DNA from: Gigantopelta aegis
Taxonomy: Eukaryota; Mollusca; Gastropoda; Neomphalida; Peltospiridae
Assembly (NCBI RefSeq): GCF_016097555.1
Contig: NC_054708.1
Coordinates: 26,799,572-26,863,571 of the forward strand
Direction: 5' to 3'
Length of the DNA stretch: 64,000 bases
Shown here in pieces: positions 13,301 to 25,300 of the stretch (position 1 is its first letter; every line of letters begins with the position of its first letter). The notes below the pieces were generated by a model. The model did not search any database. It was not told the origin of the DNA and worked only from the letters and a program-made list of their open reading frames with translations. Made by a program: the position numbers and the translations under genes.

Positions 13301-16300
13301 GAACAATATGCCATAGAGTTTAAAAACTAGGGTTTGTCTCTTTAATATACATGTAGTCTGGTTTAGGCAATAGATCTTATTTAAAACAAAATAATATAAA
13401 ATATCCTAGAATGCCTTTTGAAATCTTTCTTTAATGATTATAGGTAGAATCACAGTAGTATTTAAATGATTCTTCAACTTTCAGCCACCTCAGTTTTTAA
13501 TTGTACAAAAACCTGATTTAAAATTTCCCAGATGCTCCTAAAAGTACATGTATCTGCAGATGACACCACCCCTTGTCCAAAATTATCTCAAACATACATT
13601 TTCGTTTAATCTGACCACAATATATGATTATTTTATTATTAATTATAGAGCATATTAAATAATATTATTAAATTATTAAATATAATGTCAAAGAGCTAGT
13701 TTTATAGAGGATTCATCATGATTTTTTTTTAATATGTAAAATATCATGTCTATATTAATTAGCAGATAACCATATGGAGTTTTTAAATTGCGGGTGTTAC
13801 TGTATATTTGATTCCACAAATGTGATTTTTGACCGAAGGAGTTAGCCTGAGGTTAAAAATTAAACATTTGCAGGCGTCAAATAGACAATAACACCCGCAA
13901 ATCTGAAAAAACATGTGTTTATGTCCACTGTAAACTGAATCGTTCTTCTACAGAACAGAACTGTAGACCCTTGAACCATCAACTTGGCCTGTTACAATTG
14001 CTAATGATGTAACTTTCTAATGACGTCATTAGCTTTCAGAGTGTTATTTTCATTTCATCCCGGAAAAAGAAAGTAATTAATCAATCACAATACAGAACAC
14101 ACTCGCCATCAGTTTACAATCAGTATTTGTTGAGGCTCTGCTGAGAAAAATACCGATTAACTAGAGGTTGATATTTTACATATTAAAAAACAAGAGCAGC
14201 GAATTCTGTTTATCCTATAACACTTCTAAAATAGCATTTTAATTCAATATTTAGTTAATCAAAGTTCACCGGTAATATGATGTCATCGCGAGTAGCACAA
14301 AATAATGGTAAATATCAAATGGGTTTATTACATGGATTAATATTATGGATAAGTTATAGGATAAATTCCGATATCACACAGTGAATTCCACTCGTCACCA
14401 CCAACCTGACTGGCCACTAGAATGATGACCCTGAAGTGCAGGCCTCGCTTGTAGACGACTACATCAGAGATGAAACCACCCAGCACGACGCCGATGCTGC
14501 CACCGACGAGAGGAATCCACGACATGTACATGCCCACCTGCTCCTTCGTCTGGTTGATGGCGTTGAAGTACAACTGTGTGTTGTACGCCCACACATAACC
14601 AGCTGAAAAACAGTGCAATTTGTTATTACAAAAATTCAGTTCCGTTATTCACGAATGGGGCCTAATTCATTAAACTCTCACAACTTTGCGATCTCGCAGT
14701 GCAATGCTAAACGACTTGCAAAGAAGATGCTTTGTTGTCTAACAGAGTCTAAGAGACCTTTGTGAATTAGGCCCCTGGTTTATAGCAACCCGGTGTAACA
14801 GGAAATTTACCCCCTTGAAAATCTCCCCCCCCCAGGTGGGTAAATATCCTAGGAAATATGCCACCCTTCCCTGAACATTTCCCCCACCACAAAATGGAGT
14901 GGGATATCTCCTAGGGGTAAGTAAGCGATTTACCACTTCGCTACATCCTACCCCTTCTCTAATAATAGAAGGAAATGTTTTTATTTAACGATGCACTCAA
15001 GACATTTTATTTACAGTTATATGGTGTCAGACATATGGTTAAAAGAAAGAAATGTTTTATTTAACGAAGCACTCAACACATTTTATTTACGGTTATATGG
15101 CGTCAGACATATGGTTAAGGACCACACAGATTTTGAGAGGAAACCTGCTGTCGCCACTACATAGGTTACTCTTTCCAATTAGCAGCAAGGGATCTTTTAT
15201 TTGCGCTTCCCACAGGCAGGATAGCACAAAACATGGCCTTTGTTGAACCAGTTATGGATCACTGGTCGGTGTAAGTGGTTTACACCTACCCACTGAGCCT
15301 TGCGGAGCACTCACTCAGGGTTTAGAGTCAGTATCTGGATTAAAAATCCCATGCCTTGACTGGGATCCAAACTCAGTACCTACCAGCCTGTAGACCGATG
15401 GCCTAACCACGATGCCACCGAGGCTGGTGACATATGGTCAAGGACCACAAAGATATTGAGAGCGGAAACCCGCTGTTGCCACTTCATGGGTTACTCTTTT
15501 CGATTAGCAGCAAGGGATCTTTTATATGCAACATCCCACAGACAGGATAGTACATACCACGGTCTTTGTTACACCAGTTGTGGAGCACTGGCTGTAACGA
15601 GAAATAGCCCAATGGGTCCACCAACGGGGATCGATCCTAGATCGACCGTGCATCAAGCGAACACTTTACCACTGGGCTACGTTCCCCCCCCCCCTTTGAT
15701 AATAAGATAATTACTTAGCAGAGATGGTATATATGATCACCTGAATTTCTGAATGAGCCAGCAATGCACAGTATGATGAGAGACGGTCTGAGAAAAGCTT
15801 TCAGTGCCATCTTCAGTCGGTTACACGTGTCATTCCTCTTTGACTCCTCTTCGTCCGTCTGACTGGCCTGCACGACCGGACGATACCGGGTCCGCTCCGG
15901 TTCCTTCATCGTGAGGAGGATCACAATGCCAACCACCAAACCCGGGATACCAGATATGAAGAATGCCCATCGCCATCCCTACACAAACAAGAGACAATCA
16001 GTTAACACTGTACAACCACCAGACCCAGGATCCCAGATATGAAGAATGCCCATTGCCATCTCTACACAAACAAGAGACAATCAGTTAACACTGTACAACC
16101 ACCAGACCGGGGATCCCGGATATGAAGAATGCCCATCGCCATCCCTACACAAACAAGAGACAGTCAGTTAACACTGTACAACCACCAGACCCGGAATACC
16201 GGATATGAAGAATGCCCATCGCCATCCCTACACAAACAAGAGACATTTACACACTATACTCAATTAATTACACATGTGCACGTAAAACTGCACAACCACC

Positions 16301-19300
16301 ATGCTTGCACATATACATGAAACTGGACTAATTTAGTTAAACATTTTAGTTATTTCCAAAACACCTTTCCTCCATACTGCTCTAATCCCAGAGAAACCAT
16401 ACACCTTTCAACTTTGTTATGGCCCTATTAAATGTAAACTGAAATGACAGAGCTGACCAGGGGCCTAATTCACAAAGCTCTCTTAGGCTCTGCTAAACAA
16501 CAAAGCATCCTCTTTGAAGTCTTCTTGCATTACACTGCGATATCGCAAAGTTGCGAGAGTTTAGTGAATTAGGTCCCAGGCTAATAAGAAACAGTGGAGC
16601 CTCCTATACCACACCATCCCTTCCCCTTGAGGGCAAAATAATGTGTTTTGTCTTGCTCTATACAAATAAAAATTAAAATGTGACTTGTGCCACCCCTACC
16701 TCACCCCGCCACTAGAGACTGTGGCCCTTCACCAGATATTTGTGCCTCTCCATTCCAGATATCTTTCCTACGAACCTGCAGACACTGGATTATGTAAAGC
16801 AATTTATATGAAATGACTGCTATATATGCATTCATGTCTATGCTGTCTGAATATGATGTGTGACTGCAGTAATATAAAATGATCTTCATATGAACACAAA
16901 GTACCATGAAATAAGCTATTTACAGATATATGTATGTAAACGAGAACATTTCAAATTCTTTCCTTTACCAACCCTACAGCAATGCAACACCAATTTAAAA
17001 ACAAACACTGAAAGGATCGACAAAAATCTAAAAAAACCTCTCTACCATACTCAAATCAAGTTAATTTTTAAGCATTTTTTTAAAGATAAAATTCAATCAA
17101 AACTGTGAAAACTGTTTTAACAAAGAAAAACAAAACAGGCTAAAATTGAATAAAAATCTGAAAAATCGTATCCTCGACCAGTTGTCATTGTAATTTGTAA
17201 GTGAACACACCTGGTCATTGATGTTAGCCAGCGTGATGAAGTTTCCGACTGCGTACGACATGCTGTAGCCGAAGTAGATCCCCCAGTTGTAGACTCCCAT
17301 AGCTGCCCCTCGCAGCGACGCCGAAAAGTAATCAGTGATTATCGATGCTGCAAACGGGGTGCAACCAGCTTCCCTGGAAACATTAACAATTACAATCAGG
17401 ACTAGCTCTGGCACTCGCCACATTCACCAACTGCGAATTTTAAACACAACTGGCGAATTTTATTTGAATTTGGCAAAAGAATTTCATGTAATGATTGATA
17501 TTTTCTTGAAAATGATGGTGGGTTTTCTGCAATTTTTAGAGTTTAATGAATAAATTTGCTGAAATGTTCTACACACCCAGAGCTAGTCTGACAATACATG
17601 TGTATATAACTATAGGATATTAAACGAGCTTCCATTTGGTATCATGTTTATGTCCCGAGTGAAATAACTTTCAACTGTCACAAGCGTTAGCGAGTGACAA
17701 TGAAAATTATTTCACGAGTGACATAAACATGATACGAAATGGCAGTGAGTTTAATATACCCATTTATTACTCATAATCGATTTCTGTTTATATCACAGAA
17801 CTCGTTTGATTAACGCTCTGAAAATGTTGTAGTGCGGCAATCATATGATATCATACAACGTTGAAGTAGCAAGAGATCTTTAATATGCACCATCCCATAG
17901 GCAGGATAACACGTACCATGGCCTTTGATATATCAGTTGTGGTGTACTAGCTGGAATGAGAAAAAGCCAAACAGGGATATCTATATTAAGCAAGGCTTCT
18001 AGAATTTTTATAAAATCTACTTGCTATGGGATCAGTGATTTTAAAAAATGTATTAGCCACGATTAAAAATTCACTAGATCAACTTTACTTTAAGTTAATA
18101 CAATTTTACTAAATAATAGTAATAATCAGATATGTCACCTAAAGAGGGAGATAGAGCATAAAAACATTAACATTGGGGTCAGGATATTCATATTTACAAA
18201 AGGTTTTATTTAATGACGCACTCAACACATTTTATTTATGGTTATATGGTGTCAGACATATGGTTAAGTACCACACAGATATTGAAGGAGGAAACCTGCT
18301 GTCGCCACTTCATGGGCTACTCTTTTCGATTGGCAGCAAGGGATCTTTTATATGCACCATCCCATAGACAGGATAGCACATACCACGGCCTTTGATGTAC
18401 CAGTCATGGTGCACTGGCTGGAGCGTATTTACAAAATGGACTTAACTGCAATATTTGACCCTAACAAATTCATTAGCCGTCGGGCATGGCAATAGTAGTT
18501 ATTTACTAGCCCAACATTGAATATCACTAGCCATGGGAGTGGGGCTAGCATAATCTAGAAGTCCTGATTAAGTGACTCTCAAATATACTACATGTTAGTT
18601 CATCAAGATTAACCTCGAGTGCATGGAATAGAGGTTAATCTTGATGAACTAACTACATGTATGATTATAAAACCGACTACTGCACTCACCCCATACCCAG
18701 TCCAAATCGGAGTATGACTAGCTGCCAGTAGTGGGTGACAAATCCTGTGAGAAGTGTCATGGCCGACCAGAAAATGAGACAGATGGCGAGCAAGACCTTG
18801 CGGTTGTAGATGTCGGCCGCGAAGCCGATGAGGATGCCCATGAAGGTGTAGATGAGGATGAAGACGGGCCCCGCCAGGATTTGGTAGTCCCAACCCTGGC
18901 CGTTGTAGTCAAACTTACAAACATGGCTGCCGTTCACATTGCTGATAGCATCACAGCTGTAACACAAGATAAACAAAATTACACCACTAGAGCACATTGA
19001 TTTGTTAATCATCAACTACTAATGTCAAACATTTGATAATTATGACATATTATAGTCTAAGAGGAAAACTGCTTCATTTTCCATTAGCAGCAATGTGTCT
19101 TTTATTATATAACAGGCATATTTTATAAATTAATAATACATTTCTAAGTGTTTTATAAGGTAAATTTTAGAATTGATTATTGAAAAAGGCTTGTTTAATC
19201 TCAGGGCAGCATGGCACTGATTCAGGCAAGATGGTGCTAGACTATTGAGGTATGGTGCCACACCATGCTAAAACAAGCTAGGGAAAGCACCAATTGGAGC

Positions 19301-22300
19301 AGGCCTCTACAAGTACATTGTGACCGATTTGGTCGTATACGCAGCCATTTTTTTTCATTTGGCGACTGAAATATTTCATACTATCTATATAAAAAAAATA
19401 CCAATAGGTGCCATCTGGCTCCTAGATGAAAAGATAATGTAGAGGGCTGAATGGGAGGGGAAAAAAACTCGATATATTGGATCAGTCACCGTGCCACAGT
19501 TGTCCCATTGCACTTGATGTCTTTGGTTTCGGGTGCCGTGAAGGATGTGTTGACCATGCATGCCTGGTCGCCGAAATGGACGTCCTGAGCCATGGACTTG
19601 GACGTGATGGCCAGCATGTAGCGGTCGAGCTGGTTCAGCAGGTAGGTGATCAACAGCAGAAACAGCACGTACATGTTGTACGGCTTCAGGTCCCGCATGA
19701 AACCACGGCCTTCTGAAAATTAACAGGGGAGATAATCACTTTTAAGTTAGTACAGTGAAACCTGTCTACACCGGACCCTGAATAAAACAGGAAATCCTGT
19801 CAAAACCGGCCAAGTTTCATGGTCCTGAATTTTCAAAATGCTAAAATGCGACCCTTTAAACAAAAGATCCTGTCTAAATCTGATAAATATTAGGTCCCCA
19901 GCGTGATCCGCTTTTGGCAGGTTTCACTGTATTATACATATATGATAATACACATGCTTATAGTTAAAGGGACATTCCCGAGTTTGTCACATTATAAGAT
20001 GTTTCCAACTAATAAAATATTTCTACGATTTAACTTACATATTAAAAATATTTTCTTGTTTGGAATATCAGTGTCTGTATATTCATTGTGTTTCTGGTCA
20101 TCTTAATATTTGTAAGAAGCCTAAACTGGATTTTGTAAATAATATTAGAACAATCAGAAACACGTTTAATATACAGCCACTAATATTTTATGCAGAAAAA
20201 TATATTTGATATTCAATTACAATCGTTAAAGTCTCTGTTAGTCGATAAAAACTTAAAAATTGCAGCAAATTCAGGAATGTCCTTTTAAGTATCCTGTGGC
20301 CAGTTTTAGGATGTTGAGAACTCATGTATAATTTGACTGGTACCATTGACTCCTATCAAATTGCGGGGGCTTGAACTTAATGACAGCACTGATGTTGAGA
20401 TATAAATTGCCGTAGGTAGAGAGCATCACTGACAACTGAAAAATGTATACACCTGGTGTACATTATCTGTCAATATTTAACATTTGCATATTTGAAATAT
20501 GTTTACATACAGCAAAATAACCTTTCAGTCATGTTTATTTGCTGCAAATGTCACTTTTTTTAAAAACTGCCATAAGCAGGATCAAAATTGCCGTCGGTGG
20601 GCCATTTCACCAACTGCAATTCTTTTACAAATTGCTGTGGCAGACAAATTCTTAAGTTTGTGGCCTGCAATATGCAATATCAGTCTCTCGTCCTCCTTAA
20701 CATGTCTCTGGTGTGGTCAAAACAGTTCATCTACAAATTTCCCAAGGGAGATAACCAAGGAAGTGGAATATCAAATTAAAGTTTTAATACTGAAAAATAA
20801 AACAAATACACTTTTTGTCAAGTATATTCATTAGGTTATTAAAAACTAAATGTACACAACTCTCTGTCATTGGGTTAATAATAATGCAAAAGAAAAATAT
20901 CCATGGTTTCAATGCAAATTTTTACCATCCATGGTAAAGAAAATCTATCTTACCACAACACAGGCAGCAAATCATGAAGACATGTTTTAAAATCACATCA
21001 TTATAAGTTATTTTTAATTATAAATACAAAACAAAACAAAAAACAACTAACATTCTGAGAGTACAGTTAAAGTAATAAACATGTATGTCGCCAACGACTA
21101 CAACTCTGTAACTATACATGATAAAGCTATATATGAAGAGTTCAGGCGCAAAACGCGATATAAACCATTTTGTATCTAGTTTTTAGTTAAAGCCATTATT
21201 GTATGTCAGTAAGGGCTAATCGTAGGCCCGCTGTTTTGCTGCAAAACGTGATTGATCCGTATGAAATTGTAGTGGGTAAATCCCGTTTTTGTTTATCAAA
21301 ATGTGATATACGCCAATTAAAAACCCCATTTTTACTGAAAATTAAAAATGGATATATCGCGTTTTGCACCTGAACTCTTCATATATACAAAATTCCATCT
21401 CTCAATCTTGAGGCATTGCAAAAACAACTTGGGGAAAACTAATTTTTGTATTTCCTAAGTTCAAGGGTCATAACTCTGTCAAAAAGGTATAATTCACCAT
21501 GAAATTCAACCTTGATCTGTAGTAGTACATGATAATGCTATACACAAAATGTCAGTTCAGTATCTTGAGGCATTGCAAAAAAAGTCTCAAAATTTGTATG
21601 TGAGACAGATGGACAGACGGACAGATAGGAAACCAGTTGGACCAGTAGAAACTAGCATGCACTGTTCAGATCACAATGGGCCACACTGTACTGTATTAAC
21701 TGCACTGCATGAAACCTATAGTCCCCACCAGATGGAGTGTTAGGTTGATGGTTGTTTAACGACACCCCAGCACAAAAATACATATCGGCTATTGGGTGTC
21801 TAACGAGTGTTAGGAGACTAATAACATGTTAACAGGCCTATAACTTGCCTTCAACCTAGCATTGTTGAACTACATTAATCTATGTATAAAAGTAGTTGAA
21901 CAGAATTTACCGTCAGCCATCTTTGTGTCGTCTGTTGCTACTTCTGGTGGTTTATTTGTCTTGTCAATGTCAGCATTTTCCTTCTCGAAATTCTTCACCT
22001 CAACCAAAACAACTGGGGCGTTTCTGTTCAAAACATTACATTTTTAAAAATTAATTTAGTCTTGCGAATGTAACTGTAGGAACTATTCAGAGTTGACTAT
22101 CATGGCAACATGGGCATTACATTCAGAGCCTTTTTGATGATTAAATCTACAAATAAAAAATATTTTCTTGTTTAAAAAAAACACTGTATGTATAAACACC
22201 GTGTTTGTTGTCATCCTGATGTTTGTAGCAGCCCAAACCAGATTTTACCTTCCAATAACAGGGGCGGATTATGGGGGGGGGGGGGGGTTTCCCAGTTGCA

Positions 22301-25300
22301 CGAAAACACCCTCCCGACATAAAAAAAACCCCACCCAATCATGTAGATCTAAACTGATGTCCACATGTGTGTACCCTCTCGTCCCCTCATTCATGCACAA
22401 CAATTGAAAAAAAAGCCTGCCTACCTACCCCTAACCCCCAATGTTACTGGAAACATGACTGTTTCAAATTATAAACATTTACATATTGTTTCAGAAACCC
22501 CCCTTACCTAAAGCATAATCCTCCCCTGAATAATTTGGTACATACGAAAATAAATTTATATACATTGTACATGTACAGGTATATATACCTGTATATATAC
22601 TCTTCAAAAAAAGAAACGCAAAAGGGTACAATTGGGTTATAACTCCGATTTTATGTTTCCTACCGGTTCATGCTTTGTGAATATAAGGTCATTGCATGTC
22701 CCAAACACATTCCCACGGTTACATTCGATAAAACGCAGCTACTGTACAATAAAGTTCCAAAATGTGAATATTCGCAAAAACGCAGCAACGTGCAAACCAT
22801 GTCACCACTGCACGTGCGTTGTCTGCACATGCAACATGAACACCGACAGTATAAAAGTGCAGGGTGTTCGCTTGCCTGGCCTCTGTATCTGGCCGACAGT
22901 TGACAATCCAGGACATGCCACGTCTCAGTGAACCGCAGAGAAACAATGCCATCGGCCGACTAGACGCAGGCGAATCCAGAACGGCCGTTGCCAGGGCATT
23001 CCATGTGTCCCCAAGCACCATCTGTGGGACCGTTACCAGCAACATGGATCAACACGTAACCTCCCTAGATCCGGTCGACCACGGGTCACTACCCCCGGAC
23101 AGGACCGCTACATCCGGGTACGCCACCTTTGGGAACGATTGACTACTGCCACCTCCACAGCCGCAGCAATACCAGGTTTGCGCAGGATATCCGACCAGAC
23201 CGTACGGAACCGCCTACGTGAGGTAGGAATTCGTGCCAGACATCCAGTTCGAGGTGTCATCTTAACACCACAACACCGTCGACTCCGACTGCAGTGGTGC
23301 CAGATTCATCGACAATGGCCTCAACTGTGATGGAGACAGGTGTGGTTCAGTGACGAGTCCCGATTTCTGCTCCGACGTCATGACGGAAGATGTCGCGTGT
23401 ATAGGCGTCGTGGTGAACGTTATGCGGCAAACTGCGTGCAGGAAGTGGACAGATTCGGCGGGGGTAGTGTCATGGTGTGGGCAGCCATCTCACACACTGG
23501 CAGAACTGACCTGGTCCACGTGCAGGGCAACCTGAATGCACAGGGCTACATTGACCAGATCCTCCGGGCAACACATCGTTCCAGTTATGGCCAACGCCAA
23601 CGCAGTGTTCCAACATGACAACGCCAGGCCTCACACAGCACGTCTCACAACGGCTTTCCTACAGAACAACAACATTAATGTCCTTCCTTGGCCATCGATA
23701 TCACTGGATTTGAACCCAATTGAGCATCTATGGGACGAGTTGGACCGACGTCTCCGACAGCGACAACCACAGCCCCAGACCCTGCCCGAGCTGGCAGCAG
23801 CCTTGCAGGCCGAGTGGGCCACCATCCCCCGGGACGTCATCCGTACTCTGGTTGCTTCAATGGGCAGGCGGTGCCAGGCAGTTGTCAACACATGCGGAGG
23901 CCACACCCGGTATTGACTCCAGATGACCTTGACCTTGGTGGTGTGTCCTATCACTTACTCACAATGGACTAGAGTGAATTGTGAACAATCCTGCAACATT
24001 TGGTAATTATCGGACTCACCATTCAATAATTAAATCAATTCTCCAAATGTTACGACAATGTGGTTTTGCGTTTCTTCTTTTGAAGAGTATATCATGAAGC
24101 AAAATGAAAAATGACTTCTACAAACATTAGCACAAGACTGCAAATACACTGGACATATACAAGTATTCTAAACAAGAAAATGTATTTAATACAATGTATA
24201 TAATTTTAGTTGCTAAAATGACTGTTAATCATAAACATCTTAACAATGGCTGCAAACTCAGGATGTACAGTCCCTTTAAACATGTGATATATTCAAGGAG
24301 TAATTAATTTAAAAGACCATGAGCTAGCAACATTCTTTGTCACAGAAAATAACAATGACCATCAATATTAATGTGCCAGTCTGTATTTTGTCTGTCCATA
24401 TCTATATACATGTATATAGTGTAGCATCCATTGCTGGCTACAGGTGCTAGTATGATATTATAATCATTGCTTCACCTACAGTAGAACTTGTTGAAATAGT
24501 AACCGGCCTCGGTGGTGTCGTGGTTAAGCTATCAGACAGAAGCCTGGTAGGTACACGGTTCACAGCCCGGTACAGGCTCCCACCCAGAGCTAGTTTTAAC
24601 GACTCAATGGGTAGGTGTAAGACCACTACTCCTTCTTCTCTCTCACTAACAACTGGACAGACAGCCCAGATAACTGAGATATGTGCCTAGAAGAGCATGC
24701 TTGAACCGTAACTGGATATAAGTACAAAAATAAGTTGAAATGAAAAATTAAATATAAATTAAAATAAGGCCTTGTTGTTGTTGTTGTTGTTGTTGTTAAC
24801 AGCAGGCCAAAAGAAATATGTCCTACTAAGAAAAAATATGGCCTGTTGGAAATAAAACAGGACATGGTAATGGGAGGGTTTGGGATAGCATGTGAAAATC
24901 AGGACATTCGAGATGTATTTTAGAGAGTTATAGAATTAAAATCAGGACATTCGAGGTGTATTTTAGAGAGTTATAGAATTAAAATCAGGACATTCAAGGT
25001 GTATTTTAGAGAGTTATAGAATTAAAATCAGGACATTCGAGGTGTATTTTAGAGAGTTATAGAATTAAAATCATGACATTCGAGATGTATTTTAGAGAGT
25101 TATAGAATTAAAATCAGGACATTCGAGGTGTATTTTAGAGAGTTATAGAATTAAAATAAAATACAGTGAAACCCCTCTAAATCGGACACCCTCGGGACCA
25201 AGCACAACGTCCGGGTTTTTTAATGTATCCAGTTTAGAGAGGTTCTCTTGTGCACAGATATTTAAAAAGGGACCAGGAAAAATGTCTGATTTTGAGGGAA

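Larger units (their letters stand above)
22135..24279 (+). repeat. Old MITE family 6 copy split by the Tc1-like element
   Basis: AAATATTTTCTTGTTTAA and ATGTTTGTAGCAGCCCAAAC at the left, GCTGCAAACTCAGGATGTAC and CCCTTTAAA at the right match 37128-37518. The left boundary is uncertain. Confidence 0.6.

Noticed and set aside
15456-15710. Short proteins from SINE sequence (for example here and 18173-18395, 48938-49105)
   Set aside because: They are translations of tRNA-derived SINEs.
18731-19000. Plus-strand 89-codon frame over transporter exon 4
   Set aside because: Antisense shadow of a conserved membrane exon.
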